Shown piece after piece: positions 1 to 8,936 of a stretch of DNA of 64,000 nucleotides. Positions within the stretch are counted from its first letter, which is position 1. Each line of letters starts with the position of its first letter. The DNA is taken from the NCBI RefSeq assembly GCF_009928485.1, contig NZ_JAABNP010000006.1:62001-126000 (forward strand), given 5' to 3'. The translations under genes and the position numbers were made by a program. Origin of the DNA: Clostridium sp. C2-6-12 (GTDB lineage: Bacteria; Bacillota; Clostridia; Clostridiales; Clostridiaceae). Under the pieces are notes generated by a model that searched no databases, was not told the origin of the DNA, and saw only the letters and a program-made list of their open reading frames with translations.

Positions 1-1398
1 ACCATCAACTATAATAGCTGAACCAAGTCCATAGAAATTTCCTGCTTCTGCTGGACCTATTGAACTTGCATCACTTTTAACATGATATGAATTAACTGTA
101 ACATTTGTTTCTTTAGTTGAAGAAGTTACTTCAGATCTGTTAGCAGAAGTGCTGCTTGAAGCTTGTACTAAAATACCAGCTGTATTTAAGTCACTTGAAT
201 ATTTTTCAGTAGTATCATAGCTGCCTAAAAGAGTTTCTGAACTATCAGCAACTTTTGTTGTCTTTTTATATAGATAAGCAGTATATACTCCTACCTCACC
301 TTTTGAAGGACCATTTTGTATATTCTCATTATAGTTAAATAAACGAATCAAATCATAGTCTTTACCATATACAAGCTTATCATTTTCATAAGCATAATTG
401 ATAACTTCTGCCTTACTTTTGAACATAATCTCTGATTTACTTTGATATGATTTAACTTGCTTATAATTTTTACTATCTGCTGCATAATATACACCTGTAG
501 ATATACCAGTAGATTCATAATAATCATTTGTTTCAGCACCACATGATTTAACTTCGGTATTAACATCATCAGGAAGAGATGTAAACCATGATACGGCACC
601 TTTTGTTATAGATGGAGCAGTATAGGTTGAATCCTTTGATGATTTACGCGTATCGTTTGGATCAGCTTCAAAGGTAGCAGTAATACTTGCAGATGCACTT
701 GAAAATGTGTATTCATAGGAATATTCATTTTTACCAATTGCAGCATCCACTGATTTTCCATCAGCAGTCAAGGATTTTATTTTGTAACCAATGTCTGCTG
801 TGATTGTAAAAGTTCCAGAATATCCACCTGTAAGCATATCTTTTGGAACATTATAAGTTCCTTCTGGAAGAATTTCACCATTGTCTTCTGAAGTAACAGA
901 AAATGTAGAAACTTTACTGCTAAAACCACTTGTTCTTTCTTCTGCAACAGTTTTAGATACAAAGTCTTCTGTACTATAAAATATACCTGCACAGCTCATA
1001 AAGCCAGCAGCAGTAAGAACGGTATCTTTGCCAAATGCCCATCCTTTTGTGGCATTGTAGTCATAAATGGCATTATCATTAATTTTAGTCACACTATTTG
1101 GAAATAAGACATAATTTCCATCTACCTTATTATTGGAAGATACTGCACTTGAGCCATTTCCAATGGAGGTAACTGTATGGCCATTAACTGTGGCTGGGAA
1201 CATAACAACTTTAGCGCTCTTTTCTGCTCCAGCTGCATTTATAATTGTAGCTTTGCCATCACTGTCTAAGGTATATGACCAGTTGCCGTCTTGCAAATTG
1301 GATGCCGTCTCAGATTCAGATTTTTTATTACAGCCAATTACAAGTAGGCTAACTGAAAATATCAATAGTAGTAAAATTAATTTTTTCATTTTGTCCAA
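1..1398 (-). CDS. Large surface lipoprotein, 3' end beyond window (partial)
   Basis: An open frame runs from about 1398 to the window edge without a stop (466 codons). The N-terminus has a lysine-rich start, a hydrophobic stretch and a lipobox LVIGC, so it should be a lipid-anchored surface protein. I chose TTG at 1398 because AAGGAG lies 8 bases before it; ATG at 1389 would be 17 bases away. After the anchor a segment beginning GNWSY resembles the GNWSF segment of the upstream gene, so the two are probably paralogues in tandem. The rest is rich in Ser, Thr, Asn, Tyr and Gly and looks like a beta-rich extracellular protein. No enzyme motif seen. Function unknown; adhesin or wall-associated role is inference. 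Confidence 0.8.
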   Translation of the reverse strand, partial: MDKMKKLILLLLIFSVSLLVIGCNKKSESETASNLQDGNWSYTLDSDGKATIINAAGAEKSAKVVMFPATVNGHTVTSIGNGSSAVSSNNKVDGNYVLFPNSVTKINDNAIYDYNATKGWAFGKDTVLTAAGFMSCAGIFYSTEDFVSKTVAEERTSGFSSKVSTFSVTSEDNGEILPEGTYNVPKDMLTGGYSGTFTITADIGYKIKSLTADGKSVDAAIGKNEYSYEYTFSSASASITATFEADPNDTRKSSKDSTYTAPSITKGAVSWFTSLPDDVNTEVKSCGAETNDYYESTGISTGVYYAADSKNYKQVKSYQSKSEIMFKSKAEVINYAYENDKLVYGKDYDLIRLFNYNENIQNGPSKGEVGVYTAYLYKKTTKVADSSETLLGSYDTTEKYSSDLNTAGILVQASSSTSANRSEVTSSTKETNVTVNSYHVKSDASSIGPAEAGNFYGLGSAIIVDG

Positions 1399-1508
1399 GC
1401 TTTTCACTCCTTAATTTTGAATTTATTTTTTAGTCGGTTGCAGAATACTGAAACCATTGATTTATATAACTCCTTAAAGCTATATATCTATATTTTTTAT
1501 AATTACTA

Positions 1509-4493
1509 CTAAGCTTTTACAAGTTTCAATATAACCTTTCCTGTATATGTTCCAGCTGCAATTTCTGTTTTTTCTCCATTTACAGTCATTGCAACCTTAT
1601 ATCCTTCAGGTGCTTTAATATTTGAAGGATCTGCAATAGTTAAACTTCCAAGGTATGAATCATTTGTAATTGTCCATGTAGAATTATTATTAAAGCTTGC
1701 AATAATTCCGAAGTTACCTTCAGCACCATAATAATTTCCGTTTAGACTTGAAATTTTGCCTGTGCCATCTGTATAAGAAAGCTTGTCAACATTCCATAAA
1801 CCATTTGAACCATCAGCAAAAGAACCATTGAAATTAGAATCAGCAAAATTTACTGTAAGCTTTGAAGATCTGCTACCATTTCTGCCTTCAACACTTCTGC
1901 TTACATCTCCCTCATTCCAAATTATACCTTCAGCATCAGATTTATTAAAATTAATTATAGGTTCAGAACCTGCTTCAGAAGCTACAAGGTATTTAAAATC
2001 TTTTGTGTTAGTATTTTTAAATTTACTTTGATTGAAAACAAGATTTATTCCAGAGGCTTCAAATTCCATAACAGAGCTTGTAAGTCCACCAAAAGCACTT
2101 CCGCTTGTTAGATAAGGAACGTTTGAAAAATCAGTATCACCAGTATATTTACCAGCTGAATAATTATAATATGTGTTATCTAAAACACTATTTCTTAGCC
2201 TTGTGTCGCTTGTATATGTTTCTCCAGCAATTGTACTTAGCTTTGTAAGAAGTACTTTTGATGCATCATCAGAAATGTTATAGTTTTTGCAAAGAGTACC
2301 AATTGTCATAGTAGAACCGCTCATCATATAGTGAATTAAATCAGTGCTGCCACTGGCCTCTTTCCATGCTGCAACTGCTTGAGCTGCTTTGTCACCAGTA
2401 ACATAACCTTTAATATCCTTATCAGCTATTAAAGTAATATTGTTAAAAGTTGAAGTGGAATTTGTGTTTATACCTCCACGATTTCTGAAGCCAATTTGAC
2501 CTGTTGCAGTACTGTTATTAAATTTAAAAGTTCCTCCTGAAGCAGAGACAAGTCCAGCATCCATTTTTGAAGTGAAAGAGGAATCTTCAGCAGTAATTAC
2601 ACCGCCGCCTATAACATAAGCACCAGCTGAACGGTTACCATAAACAGTTGTATGGAAATCTTCTACGTCAACAACACCATTACCAAAATCATTTGCCAAT
2701 GCAGAAGCTTGTCCGACAGAGTAACTTCCAGGAATACCTGTAACTGATGAGACTTTATTTAAATATGCATATCCACCATATACTACATCAGCAACATGAT
2801 TGTTCCAACCCGTTAAGTTAAAGTCAGCATTATACACATAAACACTTGCAGTATCTTGTGGTGCAGAGGTTGTACCTGCTTTAGTTCCAGCTCCACCAGC
2901 GATAATACCATTAGCACCATCGCCATTTGCAGAAAAAGTACTTACTCCGCCTTTAAGACTTCCAACAGTAATTTTACCTCCATTTGTGGCATAAAGAAGA
3001 GCATTCATTCCCCATTCCATCATGATTTCAACATTATATGAACTAAGTCCTGTTTCATAAGACATTTTGCCCCAATTACCAGAAGAAGTTGATACAGCAT
3101 CAAGCATGCCAACATCAATTGTTCCATAGTCATTAGCCCATAAAATGCTACGATTTTCATTTGCATTTGCACCAATAGCATCTCCATCCTTAGAAGTATC
3201 AGCGGTTAATTTACTTTTATAGTATTCATTACCTTCTCCGCTTGTCTTTACAACTGAATTTGCAAAGGCAAGATATATATTACTTAAAACATCTCTAGCG
3301 CTTAATCCATTAAGATTCTTGTTACCGCTAGAAATTGTAACAGGGTTATAAGAATAAGTTGAGTTATAAGGTGAATAGTAAAGAATATCTATATCACTAT
3401 CATCATCTGTATCCCTGTAAGTTACATATTTATAGTGGTTGCTTGTTGAAGGAAACTTTTTAGTCTTTTCATCAATGGAAATACTTTCACCAGTTTTTAC
3501 ATCATAAGCAATAGCTTTTTTATCTAAATTAACTTTATTTCCATTTATATAATAGCCTTCTTGATAATTTAAGAGTGTTTTAACCTTACTATAGGAGCTG
3601 TCGCTTGCAATTTTAGTATTGAGAGTAGCAGCTTCATCAGCTGTCAAAGCACGAAAAGTTTTATTGAGTTCAGCAGCACTTATATCCTTTGCAAAGTCTT
3701 TATAAATTTCAATTGTTTGTGCTTTGGGGGTATAATTATCACCACTAAAAGTAACAGTGTTATTGGAAAAAGTCACATCGGAAGCTTTATCACTAGCACT
3801 TTTGCAAATTTTTGCTATGGATTCTGCTGTGACTCCGTAGCTTGAAGAATTTGTTACATTTAAATAATTTCCACCACCAATAGCAGCAGCGCTGGAGTTA
3901 GTCATAGAAACATTTAGGCTTTCTGTATTTCCAGTTACAACAGTTTTTCCACCTGCAGAAGATTGAGACGTACCTGATGGTAGATATAAAGCTGCGTTAC
4001 CACTACTTTGGAAAGCACCTTCTTTAATTGCTACATTAGGATTTGCAAAGGAAAGAATGACAGCAGTATTCAAATCGTAAAAGGCCCAATCTTCAATTTC
4101 AGTTACACTATCAGGAACATAAACAGCCATGATTTCACTATGATGACCAAAAGCTTGTGCTGAAATTTTTGTAACAGGAGCTCCGCCTAGAACGCTAGGA
4201 ACAATAACTACGGCATCTGTTTTTCCAGCATAATATGTAATCGTGCTAGTTACAGTTTTAGTGTTACCAGAAGTTGTTGTTATAACATCAAAGGACCAGT
4301 TCCCCTCCACAGTAGAAACTTTTGTTGTAGATGTAGTGCTGCCAGCTCCTGGTGCACCACCTTCTGGAGGAGCTCCCATACCACCAGCAGGTGGTTGAGC
4401 TGGTTGATCTGCTGCCATAGCACTTAAAGAAAAACAGCTTGTTGTTATTGATAAGGTTAGAAGAAGTGTTAATATTATTTTTTGTGATTTCAT
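1509..4493 (-). CDS. Secreted BspA-like/beta-helix surface protein, 994 aa
   Basis: The protein starts with a signal peptide (about residues 1-28, ending AMAA), then a Pro/Gly-rich linker (30-50). Residues about 60-160 read like a BspA-type leucine-rich (LRR_5) domain: PSVLGGAPVTKISAQAFG followed by VPDSVTEIEDWAFYD. The remaining 800 residues are Ser/Thr/Asn/Gly-rich with repeated short strands such as GGGVITAEDSSF, as in right-handed beta-helix proteins. No LPXTG motif, transmembrane tail or S-layer homology domain is visible, so surface retention is unexplained. AGGAGG precedes the ATG. It is transcribed away from the glycosyltransferase cluster and in tandem with the partial lipoprotein. 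A glycosylated adhesin or matrix protein is possible but inferred. Confidence 0.85.
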   Translation of the reverse strand: MKSQKIILTLLLTLSITTSCFSLSAMAADQPAQPPAGGMGAPPEGGAPGAGSTTSTTKVSTVEGNWSFDVITTTSGNTKTVTSTITYYAGKTDAVVIVPSVLGGAPVTKISAQAFGHHSEIMAVYVPDSVTEIEDWAFYDLNTAVILSFANPNVAIKEGAFQSSGNAALYLPSGTSQSSAGGKTVVTGNTESLNVSMTNSSAAAIGGGNYLNVTNSSSYGVTAESIAKICKSASDKASDVTFSNNTVTFSGDNYTPKAQTIEIYKDFAKDISAAELNKTFRALTADEAATLNTKIASDSSYSKVKTLLNYQEGYYINGNKVNLDKKAIAYDVKTGESISIDEKTKKFPSTSNHYKYVTYRDTDDDSDIDILYYSPYNSTYSYNPVTISSGNKNLNGLSARDVLSNIYLAFANSVVKTSGEGNEYYKSKLTADTSKDGDAIGANANENRSILWANDYGTIDVGMLDAVSTSSGNWGKMSYETGLSSYNVEIMMEWGMNALLYATNGGKITVGSLKGGVSTFSANGDGANGIIAGGAGTKAGTTSAPQDTASVYVYNADFNLTGWNNHVADVVYGGYAYLNKVSSVTGIPGSYSVGQASALANDFGNGVVDVEDFHTTVYGNRSAGAYVIGGGVITAEDSSFTSKMDAGLVSASGGTFKFNNSTATGQIGFRNRGGINTNSTSTFNNITLIADKDIKGYVTGDKAAQAVAAWKEASGSTDLIHYMMSGSTMTIGTLCKNYNISDDASKVLLTKLSTIAGETYTSDTRLRNSVLDNTYYNYSAGKYTGDTDFSNVPYLTSGSAFGGLTSSVMEFEASGINLVFNQSKFKNTNTKDFKYLVASEAGSEPIINFNKSDAEGIIWNEGDVSRSVEGRNGSRSSKLTVNFADSNFNGSFADGSNGLWNVDKLSYTDGTGKISSLNGNYYGAEGNFGIIASFNNNSTWTITNDSYLGSLTIADPSNIKAPEGYKVAMTVNGEKTEIAAGTYTGKVILKLVKA

Positions 4494-4677
4494 TAATATC
4501 CTCCTTGTGTTTTATAAATATTATGTGTTTTTAGTTTATTTTAACTAGTGAACCTTTAATTAGTCTTAAATTATTTGTTTTCATGTACCTTTATTTAGAA
4601 TATTACCTGAGACTAGAAGCTAGATTTATTTATGAATTTACAATCCAACTTACTCTTTGTGTAATTAATTCAGATAA

Positions 4678-4701
4678 TTAACTGTTAAGGAAACGTTAAG
4701 G
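4678..4701 (+). promoter_or_regulatory. TTAAS-type direct repeats upstream of the glycosyltransferase operon
   Basis: Two identical GTTAAGG heptamers start at 4684 and 4695, an 11-base (one helical turn) spacing, and a third TTAAC lies at 4678. Repeats spaced by a helical turn are typical of OmpR/PhoB-family response-regulator sites. The regulator is unknown and the site could serve either divergent gene. Confidence 0.3.
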
Positions 4702-4758
4702 TTGGAATGATAAATTGTATTCAAAGGTTAAATAATATAAATAGTTGAGGTGAAGGTA

Positions 4759-5874
4759 ATGAGTAATGACGTAATATATTCTATAATAGTACCCTTATAT
4801 AATGAAGAACTTGTGATAGATGAAAGTTATAGAAGATTAAAAAAGGTTATGGACTCTACTAAAGAAAATTATGAAATTGTATTTGTAAATGATGGAAGTA
4901 GAGATACTACAAGAGAAAAGGCTCTGGAGATATGCAAAAATGATGAAAAAATAAAACTTATTAACTTTTCACGAAATTTTGGTCATCAAGCAGCTATAAC
5001 AGCAGGAATGGATTTAGCACTCGGAAATGCTGTTGTTGTAATAGATGCAGATCTTCAAGATCCTCCAGAAGTCATTTTGAAAATGATTGAAAAATGGAAG
5101 GAAGGCTATGAAGTTGTTTATGGAAAGAGATTAAAAAGAGAGGGAGAAACTTTCTTTAAAAAATTTACCGCAAAGATATTTTATAGAATATTAAAAAGTA
5201 TAACGACTATTAACATTCCTGTAGATGTGGGAGATTTTAGACTTATAGATCGAAAAGTATGTGATTCTATGATTTCACTTCCTGAAAAAAATAGATATGT
5301 AAGAGGACTCGTTAGCTGGGTTGGCTATAAGCAAACTTATGTAGAGTTTGAAAGACAGGAAAGATTTGCTGGAGAAACCAAATATCCTTTGAAAAAGATG
5401 ATAAAGCTTGCTTTTGATGGTATAACCTCTTTCTCATATAAACCACTTGTTATTCCGGGGTATTTTGGAGTTTTGTTTTTTCTTATAGGAATAATTTTAA
5501 TGATTGTAACTATTGTAAAAAATATACACAATTTAAATATAAACTTTGGAATGATAATGTCAATTAATTTAATCATGTTTGGTGTAATTTTAGGCTGTAT
5601 AGGTATGATTGGTGAATATATCGGACGAATTTTTGATGAAAGTAAAGGAAGGCCTATGTATATAATTGATACCACAACAAATTATACACCTATAAAAAAA
5701 GCGCGAAGCGCAACCAAGAACAGTTCACCTTTAAAAAAAGTCGGAAGAACAAGCGAGAACTTATCACATTTAAAAGAGGTGAGAAGCACAGCCAAGAACT
5801 TATCACAACCACCAAAAGCACAAAGCAAAACCGTAAGCATACCTCATTTAAAAAAAGTGCAAGGTTCCAATTAA
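4759..5874 (+). CDS. GtrB/DPM1-like polyprenyl-phosphate glycosyltransferase (GT2) with basic repeat tail
   Basis: GT2 enzyme of the type that moves a sugar from an NDP-sugar to undecaprenyl phosphate at the cytoplasmic membrane. Residues 1-225 hold the GT-A fold: VPLYNEE, VNDGSRDTT (43-51) and the metal-binding DAD in DADLQDPPE (96-104). Two membrane helices follow (about 234-256 and 264-287), as in GtrB. I chose ATG 4759 because GAGGTGAAGG lies just ahead; a GTG at 4750 would sit inside that site. Residues 313-371 are unusual: a Lys/Ser-rich tail of about four and a half 13-residue imperfect repeats (KKVGRTSENLSHL type) not expected in the family. The GtrA-like gene starts one base after the stop, so the two are coupled. 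Confidence 0.9.
   Translation: MSNDVIYSIIVPLYNEELVIDESYRRLKKVMDSTKENYEIVFVNDGSRDTTREKALEICKNDEKIKLINFSRNFGHQAAITAGMDLALGNAVVVIDADLQDPPEVILKMIEKWKEGYEVVYGKRLKREGETFFKKFTAKIFYRILKSITTINIPVDVGDFRLIDRKVCDSMISLPEKNRYVRGLVSWVGYKQTYVEFERQERFAGETKYPLKKMIKLAFDGITSFSYKPLVIPGYFGVLFFLIGIILMIVTIVKNIHNLNINFGMIMSINLIMFGVILGCIGMIGEYIGRIFDESKGRPMYIIDTTTNYTPIKKARSATKNSSPLKKVGRTSENLSHLKEVRSTAKNLSQPPKAQSKTVSIPHLKKVQGSN
5695..5871 (+). repeat. Degenerate 39-bp in-frame tandem repeats in the GT2 tail
   Basis: The last 59 codons of the GT2 gene form units of 13 codons (39 bp) beginning at residues 313, 326, 339, 352 and 365, each opening with Lys-Lys, Lys-Glu or Pro-Lys and carrying a Ser/Thr/Asn centre. Divergence between units suggests an old expansion kept as coding sequence. 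Confidence 0.55.
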
Positions 5875-5875
5875 A

Positions 5876-6349
5876 ATGAGGAAGCATATTTTAAAAGGAA
5901 ACACATCTTATAATCATTCGCTGAGTAAGGGATTTACAGAAAATCATAGATTTTGGCTATCTGCTTATGGAAAACTTAAACTATTAAGTCGATTTTCTAT
6001 TATAGGAGTATTAAACACACTTATTGATTTGGCTACATTTACAATATTTCATAGTTTGTTTGGCGTAAATTATACAATAAGTCAGGTAGCAGGATATAGT
6101 CTTGGGGTTGTAAATAGTTTTGTATTTAATAAGAATTGGACCTTTGAACATAGAGATACTAATAAAAAGACAGTTCATGAATTTTTGCAATTTATTATTA
6201 TTAATTTAATTTCGCTTACAATTACAATAATATTTATGGAATGTTTAATAAACGACTTTGAGGTTAATGTATATATAGCAAAAATAATTGTAACGTTAAT
6301 AGCTCAAATAACTAATTTCATTGGATATAAACTATGGGTGTTTAACTAA
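5876..6349 (+). CDS. GtrA-like membrane protein (polyprenyl-linked sugar flippase candidate)
   Basis: A 157-residue protein with four predicted membrane helices from about residue 40 onward; the core opens LSRFSIIGVLNTLIDL and contains NFVFNK-like SFVFNKNWTF, both typical of the GtrA family. GtrA proteins are thought to help flip undecaprenyl-phosphate sugars made by a GtrB partner. The gene begins one base after the GT2 stop with only a weak AAGG upstream, so translation is probably coupled. The first 35 residues are an extra hydrophilic N-terminus. Its placement between a GT2 and two GT-C enzymes supports supply of lipid-linked sugar outside the membrane. Confidence 0.88.
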   Translation: MRKHILKGNTSYNHSLSKGFTENHRFWLSAYGKLKLLSRFSIIGVLNTLIDLATFTIFHSLFGVNYTISQVAGYSLGVVNSFVFNKNWTFEHRDTNKKTVHEFLQFIIINLISLTITIIFMECLINDFEVNVYIAKIIVTLIAQITNFIGYKLWVFN

Positions 6350-6415
6350 GTTTAAGAGAGTTTATGTGAAATTAAAAAATAATAAAGGGAAAGAACTTTA
6401 TATGGAGGCAAAAAA

Positions 6416-8641
6416 ATGAAAAAACTTAAATTTACAAAAGAAACTTTAGTTTTATCACTAATTTTAATATTATCTGCAATACTAAACTTTGCAAATATAG
6501 GTATAGAGGGATATGGAAATGGATATTATGCTTCAGGTGTAAAGAGCATGACTATGAGTCTTAAGAATTTTTTCTTTGTATCTTTTGATCCAGCAGGCTT
6601 TGTAACAATTGATAAACCGCCAATGGGATTTTGGATACAAACTATATCAGCAAAAGTATTTGGGTTTAGTGGATGGAGTATACTTTTACCTCAAGCTATT
6701 GCAGGTGTAATTTCAGTTTACCTTATATATTATCTTGTAAAAAGATCTTTTGGAGCTCCAGCTGGACTTATATCATCATTATGTCTTGCAGTAACTCCAG
6801 TTTTTATAGCTACAAGCAGGAATAATACAATAGATAATTTACTTATTGTTACACTGCTCTTTGCCTGCTTAGCTCTTTCTAAAGCGGCAGAACAAGGAAA
6901 AGTTAAATATCTTATAATAAGTTTAGTGCTTGTAGGTATTGGATTTAACATTAAGATGTTAGAAGCATATATGATTGGACCTGCTTTATATATAACATAT
7001 CTTCTTTCTTCAGCGATATCTTTTAAGAAGAAGATAACACACCTTGTTGTGGGTTCAGTTATTCTTTTTACGGTATCTTTATCCTGGGCTGTAATTGTAG
7101 ACTTAGTACCAGCACAAAATAGACCTTTTGTAGGTAGTAGTACAAACAATAGCGTTATTGAACTGATATTTGGGCATAATGGTTTGGAGAGACTTGGTCT
7201 TAGCAGCCAATCAGGTCCAGGGGCCGGTGGTCCTGGTAATGGTAATAAAGATGATGGACAAAGACAATCTAAAAATATTGGGAATTCTACTTCTAATGCA
7301 GCACCAGAAAATTCTAACGACAATAGTAAAGGGCAAGAAATGGCAGGTGCTCCAAGCGGAAATGGTCAAGGAATGCCTGATGGTCCTACAGATGGAAATA
7401 GTCAAGAAATGCGTGGGGGGCCTTCAGATGGTAATGGTCAAAAAGGTGGAGAGATTCAGCCACCAAGTGGTGCTGGTCAAAGAGGTCAAAATGGTGGAGG
7501 ACCAGGAGGTCAAGGCAGCGGTCTTCAAGGAACCTTCGGAGGTCAAACTCCAGCAGGAATTACAAGATTATTCTCTAAAAATGTTTTATCAGATCAAATA
7601 GTTTGGTTTATTCCACTTGCTTTATTTGGATTTTTAGCAGGTGCAATAAAAGAAAAATTAAGATTCAAGTTAGACAATAGAAAAAAAATATCACTATCAT
7701 TATGGATTGTATGGCTGGTTCCTGAATTTATATACTTCAGCTTTACAACAGGATTGTTCCATCCATATTATTTAAGTATGATGGCACCACCAATTGCAGC
7801 TTTAGCAGGAATTGGGGTGGTAACAATGTGGCAATTCTATAAAGAAGGTGGTTGGAAGTCATGGTTATTACCGATAGCTTTTGTAGCAGAAGGTTTAACT
7901 CATACGTTAATGTTATCTTATTTCTATAGCAGCCTATCAGTTGTTATAAGAAATATAATTATTGCCTCGCTAGCATTATGTTTTGGAGCTTCCGTGATAC
8001 TTTCTATATTAAATGTTACAAAAAGTAAAAATAATGATGACGTTAAAGATAACAAAAATACAAAATTAAAGAAAGGATTAGTAGGAATTGCTTTAATTGG
8101 TATTCTGGTAACACCATTTATTGGTGCAAGTGCAGCAATAACTCATAGTGTAAATAGTACAATTCCTTGTGCTGGATTAGAACTTCTTTCGAATAGCGAA
8201 AAAGGTGGTTTTGGTGGAGGAATGGGAGATAAGATTAATAGCGGCAATACAAAGTTAATTGAGTTTCTAAAGAGTAACAAAACAATTGAAAAATATTTAC
8301 TAGTTGTATCTTCTTCACAAAGCGCACAAAATATAATAATTCAAACAGGTGAATCTGTGATGGCTCTTGGAGGTTTCTCAGGCTCTGATAACATACTTAC
8401 TTTGGATCAGTTTAAGGAATTGGTTAAAAATGGAGAGGTAAGATATGTACTTTCAGGAGGTATGGGAGGTAGAGGTAATGGAGGCAACGAAATCATGAAC
8501 TGGGTTGCTCAAAATGGTGAAGTTATTCCAGGAAGTGAATATAAAGATTCTAATACATCACAAAATCCTGGTGGATTCGGAGGAGGAAACAATTCTGAAC
8601 AGTTATATGATTTAAAAGGAGCCGCTGATACTTTAAATTAA
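6416..8641 (+). CDS. GT39/PMT_2-type membrane glycosyltransferase, YkcB-like, 741 aa
   Basis: Polytopic GT-C enzyme of the ArnT/PMT superfamily, expected to use a lipid-phosphate sugar donor on the outer face of the membrane. The first loop has the acidic donor region (NIGIEGYGNGYYASGVKSM, then FVTIDKPPMGFWIQ), matching bacterial YkcB-like proteins. Around 10-12 hydrophobic segments are visible. Residues about 265-380 form a Gly/Asn/Gln/Pro/Ser-rich loop, and Gly-rich stretches recur near the C-terminus; such loops occur in this subfamily but this one is long. The C-terminal soluble part (LVVSSSQSAQNIIIQTGESVMALGGFSGSD in two segments) is also typical. TGGAGG precedes the ATG. Target protein or glycan is unknown. 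Confidence 0.88.
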   Translation: MKKLKFTKETLVLSLILILSAILNFANIGIEGYGNGYYASGVKSMTMSLKNFFFVSFDPAGFVTIDKPPMGFWIQTISAKVFGFSGWSILLPQAIAGVISVYLIYYLVKRSFGAPAGLISSLCLAVTPVFIATSRNNTIDNLLIVTLLFACLALSKAAEQGKVKYLIISLVLVGIGFNIKMLEAYMIGPALYITYLLSSAISFKKKITHLVVGSVILFTVSLSWAVIVDLVPAQNRPFVGSSTNNSVIELIFGHNGLERLGLSSQSGPGAGGPGNGNKDDGQRQSKNIGNSTSNAAPENSNDNSKGQEMAGAPSGNGQGMPDGPTDGNSQEMRGGPSDGNGQKGGEIQPPSGAGQRGQNGGGPGGQGSGLQGTFGGQTPAGITRLFSKNVLSDQIVWFIPLALFGFLAGAIKEKLRFKLDNRKKISLSLWIVWLVPEFIYFSFTTGLFHPYYLSMMAPPIAALAGIGVVTMWQFYKEGGWKSWLLPIAFVAEGLTHTLMLSYFYSSLSVVIRNIIIASLALCFGASVILSILNVTKSKNNDDVKDNKNTKLKKGLVGIALIGILVTPFIGASAAITHSVNSTIPCAGLELLSNSEKGGFGGGMGDKINSGNTKLIEFLKSNKTIEKYLLVVSSSQSAQNIIIQTGESVMALGGFSGSDNILTLDQFKELVKNGEVRYVLSGGMGGRGNGGNEIMNWVAQNGEVIPGSEYKDSNTSQNPGGFGGGNNSEQLYDLKGAADTLN

Positions 8642-8667
8642 AAAATTAAATTATGTAACTATATTAA

Positions 8668-8715
8668 ATGAGTAAAATATTATATTCAATAAATAAAATA
8701 TTTTGCTCATTTTTC
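8668..8715 (+). terminator. Intrinsic terminator after the GT39 gene
   Basis: Arms at 8668-8681 and 8697-8710 pair over 14 bases (one G-T pair) and are followed by a T run. It suggests the next gene has its own promoter or depends on read-through. Confidence 0.7.
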
Positions 8716-8936
8716 AATGTATAAACTAGTTTGAAATTATTAGCATTTTAAAAGTTTATAAAATCAAGGGCTAAGGAGTTATAATTGAAAAATTTAAATG
8801 GTCAATTAAGGATGAAAAGACCTGAGGCTTTTCTGAAAAACATTTAATTAAAGAAAGCCAGTAGATTTCCTCCTATATTTTCATTTTAAATTCTAAATTG
8901 AAAATATAGTGAAGTTTGGTGAAGGGAGAATAAGAA

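Noticed and set aside
7200..7560. Possible minisatellite or CRISPR-like repeats
   Set aside because: The repeats are short, irregular Gly/Asn/Gln codon runs with no constant unit or spacers; this is coding low complexity.
7170..7601. Open frame overlapping the Gly-rich loop of the GT39 gene in another frame
   Set aside because: It lies wholly within a well-supported gene and its composition reflects the low-complexity codons of that loop; no ribosome site or family signal.
8785..8847. 21-codon TTG frame behind AAGGAG, upstream of the Gpi18-like gene
   Set aside because: The ribosome site is good but the peptide is short, has no recognisable feature and no paired hairpin or attenuator lies behind it.
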